NCBI RefSeq assembly: GCF_000732605.1
Contig: NZ_JPME01000007.1
Span: forward strand, 1-64,000
Direction of reading: 5' to 3'
DNA: 64,000 bases
From: Lacrimispora celerecrescens
GTDB lineage: Bacteria > Bacillota > Clostridia > Lachnospirales > Lachnospiraceae
Positions 25,569-35,323 of this stretch are shown here, one piece after another. Both the position numbers and the translations under genes were made by a program. Under the pieces are notes generated by a model. It was given only the letters and a program-made list of their open reading frames with translations, ran no database searches and had not been told where the DNA came from. How positions within the stretch are numbered: position 1 is the first letter of the stretch; the number at the start of each line of letters is the position of its first letter.

Positions 25569-27164
25569 CTAATATAAATTCTCTTCATCTACCAGTTTTT
25601 TAAATTCCGTAGGAGTGCAGCCATAAAATTTCTTAAAGCTGCTGGCAAAGTACCGCTGGTTTTCATACCCGCATTGGTCTGCCACCTCCTGGATTTTCAT
25701 GCTTGTTTTCTGGAGCAGCCTGCCGGCTCGTTCCATGCGCTTTCGGATTAAGTATTCTCCAAAACACTCTCCTGTGTACTGTTTGAAAATCTGTCTGACA
25801 TAACTGGAGCTGAAATGTACCTTGAAAGCCACTCCCTCCAGATCCAGATCCGTCTTATGCAGATCATTATCAACGATCTGCTTCATTTGCTTCACCACTG
25901 CATCCGCCCTGGTTTCCTCAGAGTTTTCCCGTACCACCCGGCAGCATTTTTCAATATAGGTGGCCAGCATATGATTCATATCCATCAGGCTTCCGTAATT
26001 GATCCTGTCCTGCATGAAGGATAGAGGCTCGGAGTCCGCCCGGTCATATCCCTCCTGCTCCATATCATTCTGAATTGCATAAATTAGCTCTCCCACAGAG
26101 ACACCTACATAATCGTTCTTTCTGTTAGACATGGAAGCATAACATTTCATAAGGCCGGATAGTCCAATAAGAGCCTCGGTCTCTTGTCCTGCACGCACAG
26201 AAAGCCGGATCTGGTTTTTCCATTCCCGGATCTGGCTGCTGCTGGTTTCCTCCTTTCGGATGCCTTCCTCACCATAAAACAGGAATTTCTTATCTGCGTC
26301 TAAGTTTCCCCGCCACACAGCCATGGCCTCGCGGTAAGAATGTGCCAGCTCTGTCTGACTCCTATAAGGGCGACCAAGGGCACCATTCATCTGTATATGG
26401 TAATATTTTTCCAGGCTCAGCCGTATCTTTTCAAGGCTTTCCCGGATCTTTTTAAGGAAATGTTCTTCACCTTCCCCATCGCCGCACCAGATAGCCGCCA
26501 GCTGGATCCCGTCAAAGCTGACCGCATATAGGCTGATCCCGGCTGGAAGATAACCGTTACGTATCAGCATCAGAAATTCCTCCACATGCTCCTGCTTGCC
26601 AAATTCCCATGCTCCGCCTTCCATGCGAATCACTCCTGCCGCGTAAAACCTGCCTTCCAGTATGAAATCGGGTTCTTCGCCGCACTCCTTCCCCCTTAAG
26701 AGAGCCTTCAGCGCCTTTTCTCTGGCAAGTCCGGCCCGGCTCACGGCCTGTTCCTTTAACAGACTCATATTTTGCAAAAGTACCTTCTGGCTGTCCAGTT
26801 CCTGTATCACCTTTGTTAAAACATCAATCATTTCCCTGGGCAGAAAGGGCTTTAACAGATAATCCTTAACCCCAAGTGATATGGCTTGTTTTGCATAATC
26901 AAATTCATCGTATCCACTTATGACCACATTTTTACTGTAAAGTCCTGCGTCCTGAAGCCTGCGGATCAATTCCAGGCCATTCATGAAAGGCATGGCAATG
27001 TCCGTAATAACAATATCCGGCTTGTATTGCAAAGCTTCTCTAAGCCCTTCTTCTCCGTCTCCTGCCACCGCAACCACATCCACTTCCAGGCCGGAATTTT
27101 GAATATTTCTGACCAGTAAGTCTCTTACATAGTCTTCATCATCTACGATTAATATGCGGTACAT
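25569..27164 (-). CDS. YesN-type response regulator with AraC domain
   Basis: This 531-aa regulator has a receiver domain (Asp55 in VITDIAMP, LKPFLP lysine motif), a long middle region of about 280 residues, and a C-terminal AraC HTH pair (LDLEGVAFKVHFSSSYVRQIF...GCTPTEFKKL). The ATG at 27164 is preferred over the adjacent GTG because GGAGG sits 7 bases upstream. Its A is the last base of the kinase stop (TGATG), giving tight coupling. It probably activates the transporter-lyase operon. Confidence 0.9.
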   Translation of the reverse strand: MYRILIVDDEDYVRDLLVRNIQNSGLEVDVVAVAGDGEEGLREALQYKPDIVITDIAMPFMNGLELIRRLQDAGLYSKNVVISGYDEFDYAKQAISLGVKDYLLKPFLPREMIDVLTKVIQELDSQKVLLQNMSLLKEQAVSRAGLAREKALKALLRGKECGEEPDFILEGRFYAAGVIRMEGGAWEFGKQEHVEEFLMLIRNGYLPAGISLYAVSFDGIQLAAIWCGDGEGEEHFLKKIRESLEKIRLSLEKYYHIQMNGALGRPYRSQTELAHSYREAMAVWRGNLDADKKFLFYGEEGIRKEETSSSQIREWKNQIRLSVRAGQETEALIGLSGLMKCYASMSNRKNDYVGVSVGELIYAIQNDMEQEGYDRADSEPLSFMQDRINYGSLMDMNHMLATYIEKCCRVVRENSEETRADAVVKQMKQIVDNDLHKTDLDLEGVAFKVHFSSSYVRQIFKQYTGECFGEYLIRKRMERAGRLLQKTSMKIQEVADQCGYENQRYFASSFKKFYGCTPTEFKKLVDEENLY

Positions 27165-28987
27165 CACTCCACCTCCTCTGACATTGCCGGAATCCTAAGA
27201 ACCGCTTTAGTCCAATGGCCGAAGCTGCTTTCATAATACAGTCCATAATCATTTCCGTAAAAGAGCCGGATCCTTTCATTGACATTATAAATGCCATAGC
27301 CAGCTTCACAGTCCGTTCCGCCCCTTTTTAAGGTCTCATTAATAAAAGCAAGCTTTTCTTCCGGAATCCCTGCCCCGTTGTCCCACACGGTAAGCTCTGT
27401 GATCCTTCCTTTTCCTGATTCTTCTTCACTAACTGAGATTTTTATGATACCGGCCCCCTGTTTCTCTTTGATTCCATGATAAATGGAATTTTCAGCCAGG
27501 GGCTGCAGAATCAGTTTGATCATCCGAAAATCCAGGCATCTGTCATCCACATGGATTTCATAGCTTAAACGGGAATGATAGCGGATGCTTTGTATGTCCA
27601 GATAACTCGACACATGTTCCAGTTCTTCCCGGAGGGTGATCACCTCTGCTCCCTTGCTTAGACCGATCCTAAAAAACTTTCCCAGAGAATTCGATAGGAT
27701 GCTGATTTCTTCCGCTCCCTGATCGGCGGCCTGCCAGGTGATGGCATTTAAGGTATTGTAGAGGAAATGAGGATTAATCTGAGCCTGAAGGGCCTTCAAT
27801 TCCGCTTTCCGCTTCTGCTTTTGAACTTCGGCTACATAATCCCGCTCCCGTTTCAGTTCCTCAATGGTCTCCTCCTGTTTCCGGACCAGGCTCTGGATCT
27901 CTCCGATCATATAGTTAAATGACTTTGCAAGGCTGCCTACTTCATCCTTATAGGGGTAGAAAAAGCGAACTCCCAAGTCTCCTTTTTCCACGCAGCTCAT
28001 GCGCTTTTCCAACCGTCTTAAGGAATTTGTCAACTGGTGGGATAACAACAAGATGACCGCTACTCCGATTAAGAAAACAACTCCCATGATTTCAAAAATT
28101 ATATTTCTAAGAATTTTCAGACTTCCCAATAAGCTCTGCCTTGATTTCAGCCCATAGATCTGCCAGCCGTTTTCCTTAAGCCGTTCAAAGGTGACCAGAT
28201 AGGAATCTCCTTCGTACTGAAAGTCGCTGGTAATGACATTGCTCCCACCTTCCCTTGCCTCTGAAAGCTTTCTCAGTTCAGCCGGATCCATATCCGGGGA
28301 ACCTACCATTACATTTCCCGCCTCATCGAGAATAAGTATTTTGTCAAAAAATTCATATTTTCCTTCTAAAAGACGTTCCAGCTCTGTTTTCTTTAACTGG
28401 ATTACCAGGTATTCATTTCCCACATAGCCCTGAACACTGAACTGCCATACGCAGGGGATAACCTGGTCATTATCCTGAAATATCTCATCTTTCCATACCG
28501 GGAACCAGCGGATGGCACCGCCTGCTTGTGTCTGATAGCTTTTGTAGAAAATAGAATCTTTAAAATCAAACTTCCAATTTCTCATGCGGACAAAATTATC
28601 AAAGCTCCCTTTATCCGTATAAATATAGGTGGAGTGGATCAGCCCCTCCCCTGTCTCAAAGTCTCTCATGAAATCCGGAATAGTCCCCAGGGCTTTTACC
28701 AGGTTGATGTCATTGGGATTATTCAGATAATCGGAAAGAGTCACCATAAAGGTATAATTAGCAAGCATTCCCTTTGCCCTCTGATTAATGATACCCAGGC
28801 GCAGTCCTAGAGTGTCCACAATCTGAGCCAGAACGTCCTCCGCCCCTACTTTGAAGTTCTCTTCAATATCATTGGATGCATACTGGTAATAGGACAATCC
28901 ACTGATGGTGGTAGTAAAGAAAAACATGACTCCGAACAGCCAGATGATTTTACTGCGGAATCTTAAATTGTTTAAAAATTTCTTCAT
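27164..28987 (-). CDS. YesM-type sensor histidine kinase
   Basis: This 607-aa membrane kinase has an N-terminal helix at about residues 11-31, an extracellular sensor of roughly 250 residues, a second helix near 290-315 and a HAMP domain. The His_kinase motif QINPHFLYNTLNAI, an N box (LILQPLAENSIYHG) and a G box (WDNGAGIPEEK) follow. It is the sensor for the overlapping response regulator, probably detecting the oligosaccharide handled by this operon. Confidence 0.9.
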   Translation of the reverse strand: MKKFLNNLRFRSKIIWLFGVMFFFTTTISGLSYYQYASNDIEENFKVGAEDVLAQIVDTLGLRLGIINQRAKGMLANYTFMVTLSDYLNNPNDINLVKALGTIPDFMRDFETGEGLIHSTYIYTDKGSFDNFVRMRNWKFDFKDSIFYKSYQTQAGGAIRWFPVWKDEIFQDNDQVIPCVWQFSVQGYVGNEYLVIQLKKTELERLLEGKYEFFDKILILDEAGNVMVGSPDMDPAELRKLSEAREGGSNVITSDFQYEGDSYLVTFERLKENGWQIYGLKSRQSLLGSLKILRNIIFEIMGVVFLIGVAVILLLSHQLTNSLRRLEKRMSCVEKGDLGVRFFYPYKDEVGSLAKSFNYMIGEIQSLVRKQEETIEELKRERDYVAEVQKQKRKAELKALQAQINPHFLYNTLNAITWQAADQGAEEISILSNSLGKFFRIGLSKGAEVITLREELEHVSSYLDIQSIRYHSRLSYEIHVDDRCLDFRMIKLILQPLAENSIYHGIKEKQGAGIIKISVSEEESGKGRITELTVWDNGAGIPEEKLAFINETLKRGGTDCEAGYGIYNVNERIRLFYGNDYGLYYESSFGHWTKAVLRIPAMSEEVE

Positions 28988-29050
28988 GCTTTCCCTCGTT
29001 TTCCTGCTCTTCTGTTTTTTTACAGTATATCACAGGCCCTACCCTTTTTC

Positions 29051-29914
29051 CTATCCTTTTACTGCCCCTGCCGTAAGGCCTGCAATGAACTGCTTGTTGG
29101 CAAACAAATAGACAATCAGGATCGGGATGATGGCGATGGAAGCTCCCGCCAGCATGATGTGCCACTCGGCTGCAGCATTAACGGAATATTTTAGCTGGAC
29201 AACCGCCACAGTAAGAGTCTGAAGCTTTGGCATGGAAATTGTCATGATCATGCTGGTGATATAATCATTCCATGCATTCCGGAAAGAAAAAAGAGCTACT
29301 ACCGCCAAAATCGGCTTACTTAGGGGCAGAACGACCCGGGAATAAACCCCATACAGGCTGCAGCCGTCAATGATGGCTGCTTCATCAAGCTCTTTGGGAA
29401 TTCCCTTTGTAAAACCCATGACCAGAAAAACATTAGTTGCCTGCCCTCCCGTAAGAGCCACAATAAGGGCAAATATAGACTTATTTAACTTTAATGCCCT
29501 CAGCAATTCGTAGATCGGATAGAGGGTAACCGAACCTAAGGATACGAACATCATGGATAAGTAAAGGGCAAGGAGCACCTTTTTCCCGGCAAACTCTCTT
29601 CTGGCCAGAATAAAACCGGAGAGCGAGCAGGTAACCACAGCCAGAAGTGTGACGGAAACACTGACCACAATGCTGTTGAGCGTATATCTTGTAAAGTCTG
29701 CCTGAACAAAAGCCCGGTAGTAATTTTCAAAATGCCATGTCTCCGGAAAGAATCCGCCACCCTGGGTAAGTTCTGCATTGGTTTTCAAAGACCCTAGAAC
29801 TGTATAAATGACCGGATATAGCGTAAATATAATCATAATGCCCAGAAATACCCATTTTCCAACCAAAGGAAGCCAGGCGGCTTTTGATATGTGTTTCTTA
29901 TTCCCGTTTTTCAT
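29051..29914 (-). CDS. sugar ABC transporter permease (CUT1, LplC/MalG type)
   Basis: This 287-aa permease has six helices and the EAA loop KELDEAAIIDGCSLYGVYSRVVLP. It starts with ATG behind GGAGG at 7 bases and ends ...IAGLTAGAVKG, typical of the family. It is the third gene of the binding-protein/permease/permease/kinase/regulator/lyase operon. Confidence 0.9.
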   Translation of the reverse strand: MKNGNKKHISKAAWLPLVGKWVFLGIMIIFTLYPVIYTVLGSLKTNAELTQGGGFFPETWHFENYYRAFVQADFTRYTLNSIVVSVSVTLLAVVTCSLSGFILARREFAGKKVLLALYLSMMFVSLGSVTLYPIYELLRALKLNKSIFALIVALTGGQATNVFLVMGFTKGIPKELDEAAIIDGCSLYGVYSRVVLPLSKPILAVVALFSFRNAWNDYITSMIMTISMPKLQTLTVAVVQLKYSVNAAAEWHIMLAGASIAIIPILIVYLFANKQFIAGLTAGAVKG

Positions 29915-29926
29915 GCTGCCGCCTCC

Positions 29927-30865
29927 TTAATAAATTTCATCCAGTTTTTTAGATATCCGCAAATAACCTACGGTTACCAGACCAGCAATCGCTGCTGATA
30001 TGACGCTGACCGCAGCACCGTAGCCATATTGGGGAACCGTTGCCTCAGCCGCTGATATGGGGAAGAAATAGCGGTACCCGTATAAGGACATGACCATGGT
30101 AGCATTGGTGGGGCCGCCCTCAGTCAATACCATCACGTTGGTGATGTCGTGAAAAGCTGAGGTGATAGCTAACATAAGTATAATTTTTAATATGGGTCCC
30201 AGCATTGGAATGATGATGTACCAGATGGTCTGGAGCCTGCCTGCTCCGTCGATCCTGGCACTTTCTATGGCCTCCCCGGATACCTGTTGGATTCCAGCTA
30301 TAAAATACACCATGTAATTTCCCACACCGCCCCAGACCGCTGTTAAGATCAGGGTTTTCATGGCATGTTCTTTCCCAAGCCAGTTTATGGGCCTTTGTAT
30401 CAAGCCTGCTGCCATCAAATACTGGTTAACCTCTCCATTGTAAGCGTTGAATAACAGATAAAACACCAGACCCATGACCGCAGAGCTCATAATGGTAGGC
30501 AAGAATACAATGCTCTGGGCTGCTCCATTCCCTCGCTTTTGCTGATTTAAAAGAAATGCCAGAAAAAAGGCCAGAGGAATGATAAAAATCACCTTCCCGA
30601 AACCGTATGTAAAAGTATGGATCACACTTTCCCAATAAACTTTATCCCGGAACACCCTGGCAAAATTAGCAAGGCCGACAAATCTCGGCGTTCCTGTCCC
30701 ATATCCCCCATACTGGAAAAACACATATTTCAAAGTCCACATCACCGGATATAAGGAACAGACGGTGAACAAAATCAAGTTAGGCAGCATAAATGAATAG
30801 GCCTGCAGGTTTTTTTTCATAGTCTTACTCCTTGGCAAGGCACTTTTGCTATTCCAGTCTTTCAT
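29927..30865 (-). CDS. sugar ABC transporter permease (CUT1, LplB/MalF type)
   Basis: This 312-aa permease has six helices and the EAA loop SGEAIESARIDGAGRLQTIW. The ATG at 30865 is chosen over the one at 30871 because AAAGGAG lies 7 bases before it and only 1 base before the other. It pairs with the 29051-29914 permease; the ATPase is not encoded here. Confidence 0.88.
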   Translation of the reverse strand: MKDWNSKSALPRSKTMKKNLQAYSFMLPNLILFTVCSLYPVMWTLKYVFFQYGGYGTGTPRFVGLANFARVFRDKVYWESVIHTFTYGFGKVIFIIPLAFFLAFLLNQQKRGNGAAQSIVFLPTIMSSAVMGLVFYLLFNAYNGEVNQYLMAAGLIQRPINWLGKEHAMKTLILTAVWGGVGNYMVYFIAGIQQVSGEAIESARIDGAGRLQTIWYIIIPMLGPILKIILMLAITSAFHDITNVMVLTEGGPTNATMVMSLYGYRYFFPISAAEATVPQYGYGAAVSVISAAIAGLVTVGYLRISKKLDEIY

Positions 30866-30884
30866 CTGCATACTCCTTTCTTTT

Positions 30885-30924
30885 AAAAGAAAGAGGGGCC
30901 TCGCTGATTTTGCGCCCCTCTTTC
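30885..30924 (-). terminator. intra-operon terminator/attenuator after the binding-protein gene
   Basis: GAAAGAGGGGC (30889-30899) pairs with GCCCCTCTTTC (30914-30924); on the minus strand TTTTAAAAG follows. As in the 13-kb operon, it lies between binding protein and permeases. Confidence 0.85.
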
Positions 30925-30929
30925 AGATA

Positions 30930-32372
30930 TTACTGTAAAGTTGGATTCATCGGGTCATAGTTTGCTATCTTTACTTCATGACCGCTTCCGTTTTTCACTG
31001 CTTCCTGATACGCTTTATTGTAACGGTCTGTCAGATCCTTTAAGGTAGAATCTATATCCGCATTTCCATAATAAATAGATTCGCAGGTCTTGTACATATC
31101 CTCACCTTCCACCACCATACCAGATGCGAAGGCTGTGTGAGGAGGCTTTGGAAGGAGGGCGTCTATATCATTGATGAGCAGCCATTTCTTATCCTGGAAA
31201 TCCTGAGCTGGCTTTGCCTTTGCAATAACGCTTGGAAGAATGCTCACTCCAAATCCGCCTTCGTAATATCCGATTAAATAATCCTCGTTTGCAAAGATAT
31301 CCTTATATACTTTGAATGCCTTTTCCACGTTAGGGCTTTTCGCATTTATAACATAACCACCTGTACCGGTAAAATACTGCTTTCCTGTGGTCTTTCCACC
31401 CACCGTTGGAATGGGAACGCAGTCCCATTTGGAGGAATCCATGGGAAACTGATTCTGGTATACCCCTGGCTCTGCATGGCTGTAAGACATGTACATACCA
31501 ATCTTTCCGGCTGCAAACTGGGTTCTTAATGGATCGATATCCAGAGATTCACAGCCAGGAAAAGCACATTCGTCAGACAGTAGTTCCTTCCAAAGCTTTA
31601 AAGTATCTCCCCACTGTGTAAAGTCATACTCTCCCTTTACGAAGTCGTATCCACGTACCAGTCCGGTCTCTCTCTCCAGTCCTATGCACATGGAACGCTG
31701 CAAGCCGGAGCTGGCACTTTTCATATTCTCTGCAAATCCATAAATTCCTTCTTTGGACAATTCCGTATTGATTTTTTTAGCATACTCTACTACCTCTTCC
31801 AGTGTTTTTGGTGGCTCTGTGATCCCTACACGGTCAAAGATTTCTTTGTTATAGAAAAGACGGCAGGTAGTTCCGGTGGTTGGTATGAAATACAGCTTTC
31901 CATCCAGTTCATTATAGCCGGGATAAATCACGGATTTGAAATATTCTTTCATGTCAGAATCCATGTAATCATAAAAGTCTGCCCATTGCCCCTCGTTTAC
32001 ATATTTATCAAACATCTGTTCCTGCTGTACCAAAATATCAGGAAGCTCTCCGCTTTGTAACGCCATATCAATGGCCTGAGCATAATTATCCGTATAAAGC
32101 TGATAATCGACCTGGATGTTATCCGTGTTACTTGCATTGTATTCGTCAACCTTATTCTGAACATAAGTGGCGTCGTGCCGGTCTTTGGACCAGACTTTAA
32201 TGACGGTTTTTTCCCCACCTGTTGACTGAGCCTTTTCCGCTTCTGTCTGAGCAGCCGTCTGCCCGCCTGCTGCCGCTGTTGTGGCATCTGTTTTAGCCCC
32301 TGAACATCCGGCCAACGTTCCTACCGCCATTATTCCTGCCATCAGAATGCCGCTTAATCTCCTTAATTTCAT
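30930..32372 (-). CDS. sugar ABC transporter substrate-binding lipoprotein
   Basis: This 480-aa lipoprotein has a lipobox (TLAGC, Cys near residue 23), an Ala/Thr/Gln-rich linker and a family-1 binding fold (TVIKVWSKDRHDATYV, GELPDILVQQEQMFDKYV). It should bind the uronate-containing oligosaccharide used by the downstream lyase. GGGAGGTTAAAGGG precedes the ATG. It is the first gene of the operon; a -10-like TAAAAT lies near 32410, but no good -35 box was found. Confidence 0.9.
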   Translation of the reverse strand: MKLRRLSGILMAGIMAVGTLAGCSGAKTDATTAAAGGQTAAQTEAEKAQSTGGEKTVIKVWSKDRHDATYVQNKVDEYNASNTDNIQVDYQLYTDNYAQAIDMALQSGELPDILVQQEQMFDKYVNEGQWADFYDYMDSDMKEYFKSVIYPGYNELDGKLYFIPTTGTTCRLFYNKEIFDRVGITEPPKTLEEVVEYAKKINTELSKEGIYGFAENMKSASSGLQRSMCIGLERETGLVRGYDFVKGEYDFTQWGDTLKLWKELLSDECAFPGCESLDIDPLRTQFAAGKIGMYMSYSHAEPGVYQNQFPMDSSKWDCVPIPTVGGKTTGKQYFTGTGGYVINAKSPNVEKAFKVYKDIFANEDYLIGYYEGGFGVSILPSVIAKAKPAQDFQDKKWLLINDIDALLPKPPHTAFASGMVVEGEDMYKTCESIYYGNADIDSTLKDLTDRYNKAYQEAVKNGSGHEVKIANYDPMNPTLQ

Positions 32373-32518
32373 CCCTTTAACCTCCCGTGTTTGTTTATGG
32401 ACTCATTTTACGAAAAAATGGCAGTTAAGTAAATGCAATATCTGACGGTCCCATGTTTAAAATCTGTTTATGTTCTTCATGTTATGCTGATCGCAAACTG
32501 ACAGAGTCATAGAACTCA

Positions 32519-32566
32519 TTGACATACCGGCATCGTGCTCTTATAATATTATTATTACAATTGTAA
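32519..32566 (+). promoter_or_regulatory. blaI promoter and BlaI/MecI operator
   Basis: TTGACA (32519-32524) and TATAAT (32542-32547) have a 17-base spacer. Just downstream, TTACAATTGTAA (32555-32566) is a perfect palindrome containing the TACA-nn-TGTA core of BlaI/MecI operators. The placement over the start site implies autorepression. Confidence 0.88.
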
Positions 32567-32582
32567 GAACAGGAGACCGCAT

Positions 32583-32966
32583 ATGAATCAACTGCCGCAA
32601 ATATCCGAAGCAGAATATGAGGTAATGAAGGTGCTATGGAATGATGCCCCCATCAGTACCAACGAAGTGACGGACAAACTGGTGAAGACCACCAACTGGA
32701 ACCCAAAAACCATTCACACACTCTTAAAAAGACTGGTCCAAAAGGGGGCTGCCACCTACCGGAAGGAAGGCCGTGTTTTCGTCTATACCCCGCTCGTGGA
32801 AAAAAAGGAATATTTAACAAAGGAAAATGATCATTTTTTAAACCGCTTCTACAACGGAAAGATATCAAGCATGGTGACCAACTATTTAAACAGTGATTAT
32901 GTATCAAGCGAAGACCTGGCAGAGCTGAGAAAGCTACTTCTGGGCGGACAGGAGGAGGAACGCTGA
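32583..32966 (+). CDS. blaI: BlaI/MecI-family repressor
   Basis: This 127-aa repressor has an N-terminal winged helix (ISEAEYEVMKVLWNDAPISTNEV...KTIHTLLKRLVQKG, residues 7-52) and a C-terminal dimerisation region (FYNGKISSMVTNYLNSD). It starts after GGAG at 7 bases. It probably represses its own operon and the two-PBP operon at 49.3-54.3 kb, whose promoter carries a matching operator. BlaR1 signalling should lead to its inactivation. Confidence 0.92.
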   Translation: MNQLPQISEAEYEVMKVLWNDAPISTNEVTDKLVKTTNWNPKTIHTLLKRLVQKGAATYRKEGRVFVYTPLVEKKEYLTKENDHFLNRFYNGKISSMVTNYLNSDYVSSEDLAELRKLLLGGQEEER

Positions 32967-32968
32967 TT

Positions 32969-34765
32969 ATGCCCGATTCTTTTATGACACGCCTTTGTCT
33001 TAACAGCGTGGTCCTGATCATTTTGCTTGCCGCAATCCTGCTGGCCAGGAAATTATTAAACCGTCAGCTGACTGCAAGAATCCGGTACAATCTGTGGTTC
33101 CTGTTTCTGTTTGTGCTGGCTGCCCCATTTCTGCCCTGCTCTTTTCTTTTTCCGGGATATGCTTTTAAGTTGATGCGGTTTTTGGGCGGCTCCTTTTCGC
33201 CTGAGCATGTAGGTGCCTTAGGGGCTGCCTATAAGACCGCGGCTGCCACTGAATATTTTCTCCAGGATTTTTCTGTTTCCGTAACCCGTGCAGCACATAC
33301 GGGTCTTCCCACTGCTTTAACTGGAATCTGGATTGCCGGCATGGTACTTATGACCGGCTTTTATATCCATTCCAGCAGGAAAATCAGGCAGCTGAAAAAA
33401 TCCTCTCTTCCCCTTCAGAATAAGGAGATACGGGAATTATATACATTATGCATGGAGGAATCGGGTATAAAAAAAGAAATACCGATTTATAGCAGCGCTT
33501 ACATTTCCTCTCCCATTGCGGCCGGATTATGGAACCCATGCATTATTGTTCCTATTAATATGCTTTCGGAGCTTTCCAAAAAGGAAATCCGGTATATCCT
33601 TCTCCATGAGCTTATACACTGCAAGCACAAGGACCTTGTGGTAAACAGGCTTATGGCTTTGGCACAAATCATTTACTGGTTCCATCCATTTGTCTGGTTT
33701 GCGTTTAAGGAAATGAGAAGCGACCGGGAGATTGCCTGCGATTCATCAGTCCTGTCCCTCCTGGATTCGGACAGCTATCTGGATTATGGAAGCACTCTCA
33801 TAAATTTTGCGGAGAAGATATCCCTATTTTCTTATTCCGCCGCCAGTATCAGCGGCTCAAAGAAAGAGATAAAAAAACGCATTCTGAACATTGCCGGTTA
33901 CCGCAAAGAATCCAGGTGGCGTGAGGTGAAAAGTAGAATCCTCTTTACTGTGATTGCAGTACTGGTGCTGGGCTGTATTCCGGTATTGTCTGCAGATGCA
34001 TACACCGGGACAGAATACGACTTTACGGCTGAAAATGTAACCTCGCTGGATTTATCCTCTTATTTTAAAGGATACAATGGATGCTTTGTTCTGTATTGCT
34101 TAGATTCGGGACAGTACTGCATCTATAACCGGGAAGCTGGAACAAAAAGGGTTTCCCCGGATTCCACTTATAAGATTTACAGTGCCTTAGCAGCCCTGGA
34201 AATTGGAACCATAACGCCGGAAGCTTCCCTGCTTTCTTGGGATGGGACCAGTTACCCTTTTGAAGCCTGGAACCAGGACCAGACTCTTGATACTGCCATG
34301 AAGCGTTCGGTTAACTGGTATTTCACTTCACTAGATGAAAAGACCGGGCTGCCAAGGTTAAAGCAATATTTAGATACTATCGGTTATGGCAACAGGGACT
34401 TATCCGGCGGAATGGGGCGTTATTGGATTCAATCTTCGTTAAAGATTTCACCGGTTGAGCAGGTGAAGCTTTTGACCCGTTTTTGCCAGGATGAGCTTCC
34501 TTTCAGGCAGGAAAATATAAAGGCGGTAAAAGAATCCTTACTCCTGTCTTCTTCTAATGGAGCTTCCCTGTACGGGAAAACCGGGACCGGGAACGTGGAA
34601 GGGGAAAATGTGAACGGCTGGTTCATTGGCTTTGTGGAGACAGGAGATGAAACCTATGTGTTTGCAACCAATATTCAGGGTGGGGCTCAGGCGAACGGAA
34701 GTACGGCAGGAAGAATTACAATGGATATTTTAAATGATGAAGAAATTTATAATCAATTACCATAA
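32969..34765 (+). CDS. blaR1: BlaR1/MecR1-type beta-lactam sensor-protease
   Basis: This 598-aa membrane sensor starts two bases after blaI. It has four helices, a gluzincin zinc-protease domain with LLHELIHCKHKD (His near residue 213), and a C-terminal extracellular penicillin-binding sensor. The sensor has the class-D-like motifs S-T-Y-K (about 397), S-V-N and K-T-G-T-G (about 536). Acylation of the sensor serine by a beta-lactam should activate the protease and relieve BlaI repression. No beta-lactamase gene lies nearby. Confidence 0.92.
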   Translation: MPDSFMTRLCLNSVVLIILLAAILLARKLLNRQLTARIRYNLWFLFLFVLAAPFLPCSFLFPGYAFKLMRFLGGSFSPEHVGALGAAYKTAAATEYFLQDFSVSVTRAAHTGLPTALTGIWIAGMVLMTGFYIHSSRKIRQLKKSSLPLQNKEIRELYTLCMEESGIKKEIPIYSSAYISSPIAAGLWNPCIIVPINMLSELSKKEIRYILLHELIHCKHKDLVVNRLMALAQIIYWFHPFVWFAFKEMRSDREIACDSSVLSLLDSDSYLDYGSTLINFAEKISLFSYSAASISGSKKEIKKRILNIAGYRKESRWREVKSRILFTVIAVLVLGCIPVLSADAYTGTEYDFTAENVTSLDLSSYFKGYNGCFVLYCLDSGQYCIYNREAGTKRVSPDSTYKIYSALAALEIGTITPEASLLSWDGTSYPFEAWNQDQTLDTAMKRSVNWYFTSLDEKTGLPRLKQYLDTIGYGNRDLSGGMGRYWIQSSLKISPVEQVKLLTRFCQDELPFRQENIKAVKESLLLSSSNGASLYGKTGTGNVEGENVNGWFIGFVETGDETYVFATNIQGGAQANGSTAGRITMDILNDEEIYNQLP

Positions 34766-34802
34766 AAGGGCGGGCATACCGTGGATTGGTATACTCCCTT
34801 CT
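34764..34802 (+). terminator. imperfect hairpin after blaR1
   Basis: AAGGGCGGGCATACC and GGTATACTCCCTT flank a GTGGATT loop with G-U pairs and bulges. The T-tract is poor, so the call is tentative. Confidence 0.4.
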
Positions 34803-34821
34803 AGGTAGACAAGTTCAAGGC

Positions 34822-34859
34822 AAAAAACAGCCACCTTAGGAGTGATCTAAGATGGCTGT
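34822..34859 (-). terminator. terminator-like hairpin oriented to the minus strand
   Basis: ACAGCCACCTTAG (34827-34839) pairs with CTAAGATGGCTGT (34847-34859) with one mismatch. On the minus strand TTTTTTG follows. Between here and 35065 no gene is visible. Confidence 0.5.
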
Positions 34860-35069
34860 TGTGAATTTATTACTATACTACAGGAGAAAGTATTTTTTTC
34901 AACTATTTCTTGATCCTCTGGTAGCGCATGAGTAATAAGCAATTCAAGATCCGTAAAATAAATATAGTAAGCTTCTGGCTATTGTGGCAAGTCCACTGAT
35001 CATCTCTGTATTTGCGTAAGATGGATCATTTTACTGAGATGATTATTTATTGCATTAATATTTTATTGG

Positions 35070-35192
35070 GTCACCTCCACCTTCCTTCAGATTCGTTCTC
35101 ATGGACGACACCCTTGGTCTTGGCTATATCCTTCCCACTACCGGACGGATTCGAGATCTGCACTCGTTAGAACGTGCGCCCGCCGGGCGCAC
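35070..35192 (-). ncRNA. 5' fragment of a group II intron
   Basis: On the minus strand the sequence opens with GTGCGCCCGGCGGGCGCAC (35192-35174), which fits the GTGYG start of group II introns. It continues through CAAGGGTGTC and GAATCTGAAGGAAG, segments I recall from domain I of bacterial group II introns. It breaks off after about 120 bases, and no maturase gene or domains V-VI follow. It is a dead remnant between the blaR1 and toxin regions. The call rests on remembered consensus. Confidence 0.6.
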
Positions 35193-35194
35193 CA

Positions 35195-35230
35195 TAAAAG
35201 TTCCGTCAGCCAATTCATTGACTGACGGAA
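35195..35230 (-). terminator. terminator of the Rhs immunity-gene transcript
   Basis: TTCCGTCAG (35201-35209) pairs with CTGACGGAA (35222-35230), with an inner CAAT/ATTG pairing. On the minus strand CTTTTAT follows. It lies about 95 bases after the 35324-35752 gene. Confidence 0.85.
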
Positions 35231-35323
35231 GAAAACTTATTATTTTTCATTGTCCTATTGACGAGTAGCACATCAGTTTTTTTATTTTTACATTAAAACT
35301 GGTGATGAATACAGTTTTGCAAT

